Shown here: one piece after another, positions 45,878 through 54,942 of the stretch | Position numbering within the stretch: position 1 is the first letter of the stretch | Layout of the letters: each line of letters starts with the position of its first letter | NCBI RefSeq assembly: GCF_002261355.1 | Contig: NZ_NEVU01000003.1 | Location: 992,001-1,056,000 of the forward strand | Length of the DNA stretch: 64,000 nucleotides | Direction: 5' to 3' | Origin: Bordetella genomosp. 12 | GTDB lineage: Bacteria; Pseudomonadota; Gammaproteobacteria; Burkholderiales; Burkholderiaceae_B | Notes under the pieces: model-generated | What the model was told of the DNA's origin: nothing | Databases searched by the model: none | What the model saw: only the letters and a program-made list of their open reading frames with translations | Made by a program: the position numbers and the translations under genes

Positions 45878-47356
45878 ATGACCTTCCCGCTGTCCCGCAT
45901 CCTGCCGCGCTCGCTGCGCACCCGGCTCATCCTGCTGGTGCTGGGATCGGTGTTGCTGGCGCAGGCCGCGACCTTGGGCACGGTCTCCTATTACCGGCAT
46001 AAATTCATCGAGGACGTGGCGATCGGCTATATCGCCACCACGATACGCACGCTGCGCGCGGCGCTGGCCCAGGTCCCCAGCGAAGACCGGGCGGAGTTCG
46101 TGCGCGTGGCGTCGCAGAACCAATGGCGCTGGTGGGCCCGGGGCCTGCCTGCCGAAGCGCGTCTGCAACGCCTGAACCGCCCGCCCCCCGATCGCATGGG
46201 CCCGGATGGCATGTTGCCCCCGCCGCCCGACGGGCCGCCGGGCATGATGCGCCGGCGCTTCGACGACGATGACGACATGCGCCGCCGCCCGCCTCCGCCG
46301 CCTCACGATGACGTCCGGCGCGACCTGCGGCAACTGGTGCAAGAGCTCAACCTGCGCCTGAACGACGGCACCCGGGTGGCCCTGTCACGCGGGCCGCGGC
46401 CGGAGATCTTCATTTCGCTGGCGCCCAACACTGCCAGCGAAGATGTGCCCGCCCTACGCGAATGGCTGGTCATTCCGCTCGATCGCCTGGATCCCCCGGT
46501 GGCCACGCCCATGGTGGCTTTCTGGCTGGGCGGCCTGGGCTTGGTGCTGCTGCTGGCCGCGGGCTTCTCGTGGCATATCACCCGGCCGCTCACGCGGCTG
46601 GCCGATGCCGCCGACAGGCTGGCCGCCGGCCAGCCGCAGCGCGTCGAACCTTCCGGCCCGCACGAAACCCGCGTCCTGGGCGAGCGCTTTAACGCCATGC
46701 TGGATGCGCTGGCCGAGTCCGACTCCGTGCGCCGCACCCTGCTCTCGGGCCTGCCCCATGATCTGAAAGGGCCGTTGTCGCGCATGTGGCTGCGCATCGA
46801 GATGACCGACGATCCGACGCTCAAAGAGGGCTTGCGCAAGGATCTGCAAGACATGCAGCACATGGTGGATCAGTTCATCGGGTTTGTCCGTGGCACCGAT
46901 CCCGCGGCCTACCGTTACGCGCCGCTGAACCTGAACGAATGGATCCGCGAACGCGTGCACAGCTGGAAAGGCGCCGGCACCGATATTTCACTGAGCACGG
47001 CCGACGACGATGGCCTGACCATACAGGGCGACGCGGTGGCTTTGGGCCGCCTGCTGGATAATCTGATCGGCAATGCGCTGCATCATGGCGCCCCGCCCAT
47101 CGATGTACGGCTGCTGTGCGATACGCGCGACGCCATCATCGAAGTGGCCGACCACGGCGAGGGCATCGCGCCCCAGCGCCGCGCCGAAGCCTTGCGCCCC
47201 TTTGCCCGCCTGGACGGCGCCCGCACCCGCACCGGCAACGTTGGCTTGGGCCTGGCGCTGGCCGAGGCCATCGCTCGTGCGCACGGCGGGTCGCTCGAAC
47301 TGGACAGCGACAACGGCGGCGGCCTGCTGGTGCGGATACGCCTGCCGCGCGCCTGA
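45878..47356 (+). CDS. EnvZ-like sensor histidine kinase with Pro/Asp-rich periplasmic loop
   Basis: The 492-residue kinase has membrane helices at ~15-37 and ~209-230. A large periplasmic domain lies between them, with Pro-rich and acidic runs at residues ~101-145 (PPPDRMGPDG, FDDDDDMRRRPPPPP). HAMP follows at ~231-285. The catalytic core has phospho-His H294 in GLPHDLKGPLSR, the N box DNLIGNALHHG and the G box DHGEGI. It forms a pair with the response regulator. The poly-Asp/poly-Pro loop is unusual and might sense a cation or polymer. Confidence 0.9.
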   Translation: MTFPLSRILPRSLRTRLILLVLGSVLLAQAATLGTVSYYRHKFIEDVAIGYIATTIRTLRAALAQVPSEDRAEFVRVASQNQWRWWARGLPAEARLQRLNRPPPDRMGPDGMLPPPPDGPPGMMRRRFDDDDDMRRRPPPPPHDDVRRDLRQLVQELNLRLNDGTRVALSRGPRPEIFISLAPNTASEDVPALREWLVIPLDRLDPPVATPMVAFWLGGLGLVLLLAAGFSWHITRPLTRLADAADRLAAGQPQRVEPSGPHETRVLGERFNAMLDALAESDSVRRTLLSGLPHDLKGPLSRMWLRIEMTDDPTLKEGLRKDLQDMQHMVDQFIGFVRGTDPAAYRYAPLNLNEWIRERVHSWKGAGTDISLSTADDDGLTIQGDAVALGRLLDNLIGNALHHGAPPIDVRLLCDTRDAIIEVADHGEGIAPQRRAEALRPFARLDGARTRTGNVGLGLALAEAIARAHGGSLELDSDNGGGLLVRIRLPRA

Positions 47357-47370
47357 CCCTGTCCGGAGGC

Positions 47371-48423
47371 TCAGCCCGGCGGCGGCAACAGGGCCGCGGG
47401 GCGGCGCTCCCGGCCGAATACCGACCGGTAGGCCAGGATATTGAACACCACCACCACCGGCACACCGATGACCACGCCCGCCATCACCAGGCGCATCGAG
47501 TCCAGCGCGCCACTGCCGTCCCAGATCGTCATGTCGTCCAGGATCAGGTAGGGGAAGAAACTGTAGCCCAGCCCTGCCAGCATCAGCAGATAGAGCATCA
47601 CGCACAACACGAAAGGCAGCCAGGCGAAGCGGTCCGCCTTGCCAGGCAGGCGGGCGAGCAACATCTCGGCCACCACGAACCCCAGCAGCATCAGTACCCA
47701 CACGCCCGCCGCGGCGCCCAGGTGCGCGGCGTTGCTCCACTTGTAGAAAATGCCCGCATTGGCCAGCCCCAGCGTGACGGCAATGGCCACCATGCCGGCC
47801 GCGGTCCAGCGGATGCCGTGGCGCGCCCATGAGACGGCGCGGCGCTGCAGTTCGCCGTCGATGCGCATGACCAGCCAGCAAGCGCCCAGCAGCGCGTAAG
47901 CGGCGACCGCGCACAGCCCGACGAACAGCGAGAACCAGCCATAACCCGCGTCGCTTTGATAGTCGGTGGCGATGCGCCCCAGCACCATGCCCTGCCCGAT
48001 GGCCGCCAGCAGCGACCCGACCCAGAAGGCAAAGATCCAGCGCGGTTTGACCTCGGTGCTGGCACGGATGCGGAACTCGAACGCCACGCTGCGCAGCATG
48101 ATGCCCAGGACCATGACGACCAGGGGGCCGTAGAGCTTGCCCATGATGGCGCCCCAGGCAAAGGGGAAGGCCGCGCCCAGCAAACCGATGCCCAGCAGCG
48201 GCCAGAACTCGTTGGCATCGCGCCAGGGGCTGAGCAGGCCCATCATGCGGCCGCGCTCTTCGGCGGGCGCAAATTGCAGCAGGATGCCGACCCCGATGTC
48301 GAAACCATCGAGCACGATGCCCGCTGCGATCAACAGCATGAGCAGGCCCATGAACACCATGGGCATCCAGAACGTGGGATCCTCCGGGCTCAGGCCCAGG
48401 GATGCGGCCAGGGTGGCGATCAT
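47371..48423 (-). CDS. cydB: Cytochrome bd-type quinol oxidase subunit II (CydB-like)
   Basis: The 350-residue protein has eight to nine membrane helices and the CydB hallmarks LDGFDIGVGILL and WRDANEFWPLLG. CydB holds structural contacts to the heme-bearing CydA and no heme of its own. Its ATG overlaps the cydA-like stop by 4 nt (ATGA), so the two are translationally coupled. The partner lacks the usual heme ligands, so the complex may not reduce O2. Confidence 0.85.
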   Translation of the reverse strand: MIATLAASLGLSPEDPTFWMPMVFMGLLMLLIAAGIVLDGFDIGVGILLQFAPAEERGRMMGLLSPWRDANEFWPLLGIGLLGAAFPFAWGAIMGKLYGPLVVMVLGIMLRSVAFEFRIRASTEVKPRWIFAFWVGSLLAAIGQGMVLGRIATDYQSDAGYGWFSLFVGLCAVAAYALLGACWLVMRIDGELQRRAVSWARHGIRWTAAGMVAIAVTLGLANAGIFYKWSNAAHLGAAAGVWVLMLLGFVVAEMLLARLPGKADRFAWLPFVLCVMLYLLMLAGLGYSFFPYLILDDMTIWDGSGALDSMRLVMAGVVIGVPVVVVFNILAYRSVFGRERRPAALLPPPG

Positions 48424-49757
48424 GGTTTGCCTCCGATCTTGCGCACGGGCACCACCCCATAGCGCGCGGCGTGAAACAACATGCCGATGAAGGCGCTGAG
48501 CAGCAGCGCATAGAGCGCGCCATAGCCCGCCAGCCCCCACCACAGCGTCGAGGCCGGGACGGCGCTGAGGACTTCGGATTGCGTGACCGTGCGATTGACG
48601 ACATAAGGCTGCAATCCCACCTGCGCCACCCAGATGCCCAGCACGACCGACAGGCCGCCGGAGAACATCATGCCGGTCAGCACGCGCAGCCACCAGCGCG
48701 GCATGGCGGCCGGGTCATAGCCGCGCCGAAAGCTCAGGCAGAAAGACAGCACCGCGGCCACGAACATCAACCCGCCCAGCAGCCATGCCGCGCGCAGCGC
48801 CAGAAAGACAAAGGCCACCGGCGGCGACATCCCGGAGAATTTATCCAGCCCGATGTAGCCCGTCTCGGCATCCTGGGCCAGCCAGCGCCCGCCGGCGCCG
48901 CTCCAACCCAGGGCGCCCCGGTTGCGTTGCGCCGCCGGGTCGGGCACGCCCAGCAGGACGACGGAAGGCGTCGTGCCGCTGTGCCAGTAACCGGCCAGCG
49001 CTGCAGCCTTGGCCGGCTGCAGCCGGGCCACCACCTCACCCAGGCCCCAGGCCGCGGGCGCCTGCAGCAAGGCGGCCGCCAATGCGATCACCAGCGCGGT
49101 TTTGTACGCCTGGCGTTCGCCGTCGACCAAAGGTCGGCGCAGGGCCTGCAAGGCCGTCACGCCCATGATGAGAAAGGCCGCAGCGAGGAATGCGCCCAAG
49201 ACGGTCAGGCCCATGCGCCAGCCGAAGGAAGGATTGAAGATTACGCTGACCCAGTCATACACCTGATAGCGGCCATCGACGATGGCCGCGCCATCGGGGG
49301 TTTGCAGCCAGGATTGCAGGGCCACCGCCCACCCGACCGCGACCACCTGGCCGATGGCCACCATCAGCACGGCCAGGGTGTGGGCCAGATCGGAAACCCG
49401 GCGCTGCCCGAAGAGCATGACCCCCAGAAAGCAGGATTTCAGGATAAAGACCGACAAGACGCCAAAACCCAGCAGCGGGCCGGCCACATTGCCGATCTTG
49501 TCCATCAGGCCGGGCCACAGGCTGGCGAGCTGGACGAGCACCGGCATGGCGCTGGCCAGCGCCAGCACGAAGGACAAGGCGAAAATACGCACCCAGAACC
49601 GGTAAGCGGCCAGCCAGCCGCCCTGCCCGCTGCGGGCGCGCAACTTGAAAAACAGCAGAATCCAGGCCAGCGCCATGGAAAAGGCCAGGAACAAGGCCAG
49701 GAAGCTCAGGCTTGCCGTGAACTGGGTCCGGGCCAGCTGAAGAGGGGCGATATTCAT
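48420..49757 (-). CDS. cydA: Cytochrome bd-type oxidase subunit I (CydA-like), all heme-ligand residues missing
   Basis: The 445-residue protein clearly shares the CydA layout: nine or so helices, the GPLLGF...FLGVMLFG block, W-Q-TP after helix 4, the VPDPAAQ loop and the QPY/QPW region. Aligned by eye with E. coli CydA, His19 is Leu20, His186 is Leu184, Met393 is Ala324, Glu99 is Gly99, Glu107 is Lys107, and GRQPW is GLQPY. It therefore cannot bind hemes b558, b595 and d in the known way. It is intact and operonic with cydB. Role unknown. Confidence 0.8.
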   Translation of the reverse strand: MNIAPLQLARTQFTASLSFLALFLAFSMALAWILLFFKLRARSGQGGWLAAYRFWVRIFALSFVLALASAMPVLVQLASLWPGLMDKIGNVAGPLLGFGVLSVFILKSCFLGVMLFGQRRVSDLAHTLAVLMVAIGQVVAVGWAVALQSWLQTPDGAAIVDGRYQVYDWVSVIFNPSFGWRMGLTVLGAFLAAAFLIMGVTALQALRRPLVDGERQAYKTALVIALAAALLQAPAAWGLGEVVARLQPAKAAALAGYWHSGTTPSVVLLGVPDPAAQRNRGALGWSGAGGRWLAQDAETGYIGLDKFSGMSPPVAFVFLALRAAWLLGGLMFVAAVLSFCLSFRRGYDPAAMPRWWLRVLTGMMFSGGLSVVLGIWVAQVGLQPYVVNRTVTQSEVLSAVPASTLWWGLAGYGALYALLLSAFIGMLFHAARYGVVPVRKIGGKP

Positions 49758-49875
49758 GATGGGCGGTAGTGTAGAGCCACTTCCCCGAGCTTGGGAGGCC
49801 GGTTTGCAACGGAAGTCCTTCGCGAACGTGGCAAAATGGGTCTTTTGTGGCCGCATTTTTCGACTTCGCCCCGGA

Positions 49876-51636
49876 ATGACCCAGACCCCCACGCCTCACG
49901 CAGCCAGCAACTACCTGCGCAACATCATCGAAGAAGACCTGGCGGCAGACCGCTTCCAGGGTAAGCGTTGGGCCGGCAAGCCCGGCCCGGCTTCCGTGCA
50001 GGCCGCGGGCGCGCCCGACCCGGCGCGCATCCGCACGCGCTTCCCGCCCGAGCCCAACGGCTATCTGCACATCGGGCACGCCAAGAGCATCTGCGTGAAT
50101 TTCGGCATGGCCCAGGAATTCGGCGGCGTCTGCCACTTGCGCTTTGACGACACCAATCCTGAGAAGGAAGACCAGGAGTACGTCGACGCCATCATGGAGG
50201 CCGTGCAGTGGCTGGGCTTCGACTGGAAAGCCGATGGCAACGACAACCTGTTCTTTGCCAGCGATTACTTCGAGTTCATGTATGAATTCGCCGAAGCGCT
50301 GATCCAGGCCGGCCATGCCTTCGTCGATGAGCAAAGCGCCGACGAGATCCGCGCCCAGCGCGGCACCCTGACCGAACCCGGCACCAACTCGCCTTTCCGC
50401 GACCGCCCGGCGGCCGAGTCGCTGGCCCGTCTGCGCGAAATGCGGGATGGCGTGCATCCGGACGGCAGCCTGGTGCTGCGCGCCCGGATCGACATGGCCT
50501 CGCCCAACATCAATCTGCGCGACCCGGTCATGTACCGCGTGCGGCACGCCACCCACCACCGCACTGGCGACAAATGGTGCATCTACCCGATGTACAGCTG
50601 GGCGCATCCGGTCGAAGACGCCCTCGAAGGCATCACGCACAGCATCTGCACGCTGGAGTTCGAAGACCAGCGCCCCTTCTACGACTGGATCCTGGCGCGC
50701 CTGGCCGAACTCGGCAAGCTGGCCCGTCCCTTGCCTCATCAGTACGAGTTCTCCCGCCTTAACCTGACCTACATCGTCACCAGCAAACGCAAGCTGCTGC
50801 AACTGGTGCGCGACGGCCACGTGGACGGCTGGGACGACCCGCGCATGCCCACGCTGTTCGGCATGCGCCGCCGCGGCTACACCGCCTCGTCCATCCGCCT
50901 GTTCTGCGACCGCACCGCCGTCTCGAAGTCGGATTCGCGCATCGATTACAGCCTGCTGGAGCAGGCCGTGCGCGACGACCTGGACCCGGGCACGCCCCGC
51001 TCGGTCGCCGTGCTCGACCCGGTCAAGCTGGTCATCACCAACTATCCCGAAGGCCAGAGCGAAAACTGCAAGGCGCCCATCAATCCGCATGACCCCGAGG
51101 CCGGCCACCGCGAGTTTCCGTTCTCGCGCGAACTCTGGATCGAACGCGACGATTTCCGCGAAGAAGCGCCCAAGAAGTATTTCCGCCTTTTCCCCGGCAA
51201 CCAGGTGCGCCTGAAATACGGTTATGTGGTGCGCTGCACCGGCTTTACCAAGGACGAAGCCGGCAAGGTGATCGAAGTGCAGGCCGAGTACCTGCCCGAC
51301 ACCAAGAGCGGCACGCCGGGCGCCGACAGCGTGAAGGTCAAGGGCAACATCACCTGGGTCAGCGCGGCGCACGCCGTGCCTGCCGAGGTGCGCCTGTATG
51401 ACCGCCTGTTCGCCGACCCGCACCCGGATGGCGGTGACAAGGACTTCCTGACCTGCCTGAACCCCAACTCCATCCAGACCGTGCGCGCCTGGCTGGAGCC
51501 GGGCACCCGGATCGAGCCGGGTGCGACCTGGCAGTTCGAGCGCCTGGGTTACTTCACGGTGGACAGCCAGGACTCGCGTCCCGAGGCGCCGGTGCTCAAC
51601 CGCATCGTCACGCTCAAGGACTCCTGGGGGGCCTGA
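49876..51636 (+). CDS. glnS: Glutaminyl-tRNA synthetase
   Basis: The 586-residue class I synthetase charges tRNA-Gln. It has the HIGH motif (PNGYLHIGHAKS), the KMSKS-like motif (AVSKSDSR) and the C-terminal anticodon-binding beta-barrels. ATG 49876 sits 118 bp from the divergent cydA-like gene. Longer upstream starts would overlap that gene's promoter. Confidence 0.96.
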   Translation: MTQTPTPHAASNYLRNIIEEDLAADRFQGKRWAGKPGPASVQAAGAPDPARIRTRFPPEPNGYLHIGHAKSICVNFGMAQEFGGVCHLRFDDTNPEKEDQEYVDAIMEAVQWLGFDWKADGNDNLFFASDYFEFMYEFAEALIQAGHAFVDEQSADEIRAQRGTLTEPGTNSPFRDRPAAESLARLREMRDGVHPDGSLVLRARIDMASPNINLRDPVMYRVRHATHHRTGDKWCIYPMYSWAHPVEDALEGITHSICTLEFEDQRPFYDWILARLAELGKLARPLPHQYEFSRLNLTYIVTSKRKLLQLVRDGHVDGWDDPRMPTLFGMRRRGYTASSIRLFCDRTAVSKSDSRIDYSLLEQAVRDDLDPGTPRSVAVLDPVKLVITNYPEGQSENCKAPINPHDPEAGHREFPFSRELWIERDDFREEAPKKYFRLFPGNQVRLKYGYVVRCTGFTKDEAGKVIEVQAEYLPDTKSGTPGADSVKVKGNITWVSAAHAVPAEVRLYDRLFADPHPDGGDKDFLTCLNPNSIQTVRAWLEPGTRIEPGATWQFERLGYFTVDSQDSRPEAPVLNRIVTLKDSWGA

Positions 51637-51660
51637 CCGCCGCGCCCTCCGCCGCTCGCG

Positions 51661-51685
51661 CAACGCCCCCGCCACGGGGGCGTTG
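51661..51685 (+). terminator. Hairpin after glnS
   Basis: CAACGCCCCC (51661-51670) and GGGGGCGTTG (51676-51685) form a perfect 10-bp stem with a 5-nt loop. Only a short weak T-run follows, so termination is likely but may be Rho-aided. Confidence 0.65.
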
Positions 51686-51822
51686 TCGCATCCAGACGCC
51701 AAGCGTCACAAAGGCCTGGCAAACGCGTTTGCACTGCCACCGAAGGCGGTCAGCCGGGTTATCATGCCCGACATTCCTGACCGGTCCTCGCCCGCTGGCG
51801 GACCGACCGCAAGACACCCCTG

Positions 51823-52665
51823 ATGACAACCGAACCCCTCGCCCTGGATTTCAAAAGCGCCACGCTCTATGCCATCCGCGTGGTGCTGCATAGCGCCGAC
51901 CTCACATCGCTGCAGGAGGCGCTGGCCAGACGCATGGCAGACGCCGGCAGCTTCTTCGAGAATGAGCCCGTGGTGATAGACGCCAGCCGTCTCACCGAAA
52001 AAGTGGATTGGCCCGCGCTGGTTCGTGCGCTGGCGGCGCACAACCTGCCGCCCATCGGCGTGGTCGCCGAAGGCGCCAACCTGCAAGGCGCGCGCGAAGC
52101 CGGCCTCACGCCCGTGGAGCTGTCGGCCACCGCGCCGCGCGCGCCCCAGGTCGTCGACCCCGCGCCGCCCAATCATGTCTCGACGCCGGTGCCTGCCGCG
52201 CCGGAAGCCAGCCCGGCTGCCAAGCAGCAGATCAGCGCCGGGCTCAACGGCGATGCGCAGGCCGTGCCCACCCGCGCGGCGCGCGAGACGACCGCCGCGG
52301 CCAACCATACGCCCGCCGCGCCCCAATCCTCGACGGCCCTGGTCATCACCAAACCGTTGCGTTCGGGCCAGCGCGTCTACGCCCGCCACACCGATCTCGT
52401 GATCATCGGCATGGTGAGTCAGGGCGCCGAAGTCATCGCCGACGGCAATATCCATGTGTACGGGCCGTTGCGCGGCAAGGCCATGGCGGGCGCGCGCGGC
52501 GACACCTCCGCGCGCATCTTCACAACGCATCTGGATGCGGAGCTGCTGGCCGTGGCCGGCGTCTACCGCGTGGTCGAAGACCGGCTGGACCGCAACCTCC
52601 ACAATCAACCCGCCCTGGTGCGGCTCAACGGCGATACATTGCATATCGAGGCGCTCAAAGGCTGA
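51823..52665 (+). CDS. minC: Septum site-determining protein MinC
   Basis: The 280-residue inhibitor of FtsZ has an N-terminal MinC_N domain (residues ~1-100), an Ala/Pro-rich linker (~105-175), and a C-terminal beta-helix domain that binds MinD ([35 protein letters not shown]). It leads the minCDE cluster, with a 93-bp gap to minD. Confidence 0.94.
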   Translation: MTTEPLALDFKSATLYAIRVVLHSADLTSLQEALARRMADAGSFFENEPVVIDASRLTEKVDWPALVRALAAHNLPPIGVVAEGANLQGAREAGLTPVELSATAPRAPQVVDPAPPNHVSTPVPAAPEASPAAKQQISAGLNGDAQAVPTRAARETTAAANHTPAAPQSSTALVITKPLRSGQRVYARHTDLVIIGMVSQGAEVIADGNIHVYGPLRGKAMAGARGDTSARIFTTHLDAELLAVAGVYRVVEDRLDRNLHNQPALVRLNGDTLHIEALKG

Positions 52666-52694
52666 GGCCGCAGCGTCTCCCACACACTTGTAAG

Positions 52695-52713
52695 AAGCCA
52701 TTAAGGGCTTTTT
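52695..52713 (+). terminator. Small terminator/attenuator-like hairpin between minC and minD
   Basis: AAGCC (52695-52699) and GGCTT (52706-52710) flank ATTAAG and are followed by TTT. The stem is only 5 bp, so it may act as a weak attenuator rather than a full terminator. Confidence 0.35.
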
Positions 52714-52758
52714 GCTTTACGATAACGCGATTTATACGAACATAAGGGTTTGATCGTC

Positions 52759-53574
52759 ATGACACGTATTGTTGTGGTGACTTCCGGCAAAGGCGGGGTG
52801 GGCAAGACCACCACCAGCGCCAGCTTTTCCTCGGGCCTTGCCATGCGTGGCCACAAGACCGCGGTCATCGACTTCGACGTCGGCCTGCGCAATCTCGACC
52901 TCATCATGGGTTGCGAGCGGCGCGTGGTGTACGACTTCGTCAACGTGATTCAAGGCGAGGCCAGCCTCAAGCAAGCCCTCATCAAAGACAAGCAGCTCGA
53001 GAACCTCTTCATCCTGCCGGCTTCGCAAACGCGCGACAAAGACGCGCTGACGCAGGAAGGCGTGGGCAAGGTCATCGAAGACCTGAAGGAAATGGGCTTC
53101 GACTACATCATCTGCGACTCGCCGGCCGGGATCGAAACGGGCGCGCTGCTGGCGGCCTATTACGCCGACGACGCCCTGGTCGTGACCAACCCGGAAGTCT
53201 CCTCGGTGCGCGACTCGGATCGCATCCTGGGCATTCTGGCGGCCAAGTCGCGCCGTGCCGTCGAAGGCGACGAGCCGGTCAAGGAATACCTCCTGCTGAC
53301 CCGCTACAACCCCAAGCGCGTCATCGACGGCGAAATGCTGTCCCTGGGCGATATCGAAGACATTCTGCGCATCAAGATGATCGGGGTCGTGCCTGAGTCG
53401 GAAGCGGTGCTGCAGGCGTCCAACCAAGGCCTGCCCGCCATCCACCTCAAGGACACCGATGTCTCCGAGGCCTACAAGGATGTGGTGGCCCGCTACCTGG
53501 GCGAAGAACGCTCGCTGCGCTTTACCGAATACGAAAAGCCCGGCTTCCTGAAGCGCCTGTTCGGAGGAAAGTAA
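52759..53574 (+). CDS. minD: Septum site-determining ATPase MinD
   Basis: The 271-residue ParA-family ATPase has a deviant Walker A (TSGKGGVGKTTTSA), switch Asp in AVIDFDVGLRNLD, CDSPAGIE and a C-terminal amphipathic membrane-targeting helix (GFLKRLFGGK). It recruits MinC and oscillates with MinE. It is followed by minE after 3 nt. Confidence 0.97.
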   Translation: MTRIVVVTSGKGGVGKTTTSASFSSGLAMRGHKTAVIDFDVGLRNLDLIMGCERRVVYDFVNVIQGEASLKQALIKDKQLENLFILPASQTRDKDALTQEGVGKVIEDLKEMGFDYIICDSPAGIETGALLAAYYADDALVVTNPEVSSVRDSDRILGILAAKSRRAVEGDEPVKEYLLLTRYNPKRVIDGEMLSLGDIEDILRIKMIGVVPESEAVLQASNQGLPAIHLKDTDVSEAYKDVVARYLGEERSLRFTEYEKPGFLKRLFGGK

Positions 53575-53577
53575 GCA

Positions 53578-53850
53578 ATGTCCTTCCTGTCGTTTCTGCT
53601 CGGCCAGAAGAAAGCTTCGGCCAGCGTCGCCAAAGAACGGCTCCAGATCATCCTGGCGCATGAGCGCTCGGGCCGGGGAGATTCTCCCGATTACCTGCCG
53701 CAACTGCAGCAGGAGCTGGTTGCCGTGATTTCCAAGTACGTCAAGATCAATCCCGACGATATCAAGGTCAACCTTGAGCGCCAGGACACCCTGGAAGTGC
53801 TCGAAGTCAAGATCGAAATGCCGCAGAGCGAAACACAGGCATCTGCCTGA
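53578..53850 (+). CDS. minE: Cell division topological specificity factor MinE
   Basis: The 90-residue protein has the N-terminal membrane/MinD-binding segment ([20 protein letters not shown], then [12 protein letters not shown]) and the C-terminal dimerisation domain. It displaces MinD from the membrane. Confidence 0.96.
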   Translation: MSFLSFLLGQKKASASVAKERLQIILAHERSGRGDSPDYLPQLQQELVAVISKYVKINPDDIKVNLERQDTLEVLEVKIEMPQSETQASA

Positions 53851-53882
53851 TACCGTCAGCCCCGGGCCTGGCTCGGGGGCTC

Positions 53883-53924
53883 AAAACAAACGCCCTGCGC
53901 TGGCGCGCAGGGCGTTTGTTTTTT
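53883..53924. terminator. Strong bidirectional terminator after minE
   Basis: An 18-bp perfect stem (53883-53900 with 53905-53922, core CGCCCTGCGC/GCGCAGGGCG) has A- and T-runs at both ends and a TGGC loop. It can stop both minE and the converging lipoprotein transcript. Confidence 0.9.
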
Positions 53925-53942
53925 GCGCAGCGCGCAGAGCGC

Positions 53943-54164
53943 TTACTTGCCGACCTGATCGCCGATCACGCCGCCAATCGCCGCTCCGCCAACGGTGCCG
54001 AGGATGCCGCCATTGGTGATGACCGCGCCGGCCACGCCACCCAGGGCCGCGCCGCCCACCGTACTCTTCTGGCGATGGCTCATGCTGTCCCAAGAGGAAC
54101 AGCCCGCCATCGACGCGGCCATCAGGACCGCCAGGCATGCTTTGGATAGGGTTTTGATCTTCAT
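53943..54164 (-). CDS. Glycine-zipper lipoprotein, OsmB-like
   Basis: The 73-residue protein has a lipobox (MAGCSS), followed by a glycine-zipper repeat (GGAALGGVAGAV, GGAAIGGVIGDQVG). Such small outer-membrane lipoproteins are often stress-induced. AGGAGAAT precedes the ATG. Function unknown. Confidence 0.88.
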   Translation of the reverse strand: MKIKTLSKACLAVLMAASMAGCSSWDSMSHRQKSTVGGAALGGVAGAVITNGGILGTVGGAAIGGVIGDQVGK

Positions 54165-54310
54165 AGGATTCTCCTGTTCTCGTGCCGGGGATCGCGCACT
54201 CGCGGCAGGTCTTACCCCCTACGCGCGTCGGGCGCGCCCCTTCTGGATGACCCATTCAGGATGACAAAAACCGAGGCCGCATGCTGTGAGCGTTGCCCAA
54301 TTTGTGTATC

Positions 54311-54327
54311 GAGAAATGTAATTTCTC
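54311..54327. repeat. Short palindrome upstream of the glycine-zipper lipoprotein gene
   Basis: GAGAAAT and ATTTCTC are perfect 7-bp arms around GTA, in an otherwise AT-rich gap between two minus-strand genes. It could be a regulator site or a stem. No function is assigned. Confidence 0.4.
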
Positions 54328-54358
54328 TACATCATGGACAAAATGTTTCTCGGCCGCC

Positions 54359-54892
54359 CTATTTGACCAGCTTCAACACTTCGCGAAAGCGCGGATGCTC
54401 GCAGGTTTCCATCCACTCGAAGATGGCCATTTCGCTGGTGACGATGTCGGCGCCCGCGGCACGCGCCCGGCGCAGGGCCGCATGATGATCGGCCGCCTTG
54501 CGTGAGCCGACCGCATCGGCCACCAGCACCGCGCGCCAACCTTGCTCACGCAACCCCAGCACCGTCTGCAGCACGCAGATATGGGCCTCGCAGCCCGTCA
54601 GCAAGACGGTTTTGCGCGCCGGCGGCAGCCAGGCCTCGAAGCCGGGCTCCCGCATGGCCGAGAAATGCATTTTCTGAAAGGTCGATTGCAGCTGCTCGCG
54701 CAGCGGCGCCACGGTGGCGCCCAGCATGCGGCTGTGGTGTTCGGTCGCCACCACGGGCACATCGAGCAGGCGCGCTGCCCGCGCCAGCTTGTCGGCCGTG
54801 GCCAGCACCGCCTCGCCGCGGTCTATCACCGGCATGAGGCGCTCCTGCATATCGATCACGAGCACGATGGATTGGTCGGCGCGCAGCAACAT
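54359..54892 (-). CDS. Isochorismatase-family hydrolase (YcaC-like)
   Basis: The 177-residue cytoplasmic protein has the Asp-Lys-Cys triad: Asp in VLVIDMQERLMP, Lys in STFQKMHFSAM and Cys in LTGCEAHICVLQT. It is shorter than the amidase at 4798-5520 and belongs to the YcaC-like branch, not the carbamoylsarcosine branch. Substrate unknown. It lies between EttA and the lipoprotein gene. Confidence 0.85.
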   Translation of the reverse strand: MLLRADQSIVLVIDMQERLMPVIDRGEAVLATADKLARAARLLDVPVVATEHHSRMLGATVAPLREQLQSTFQKMHFSAMREPGFEAWLPPARKTVLLTGCEAHICVLQTVLGLREQGWRAVLVADAVGSRKAADHHAALRRARAAGADIVTSEMAIFEWMETCEHPRFREVLKLVK

Positions 54893-54942
54893 GGCAATCT
54901 CCGGCAGGCGGAGGGCCGCGCGGGCCCTCCGTTCGGGCAGGT

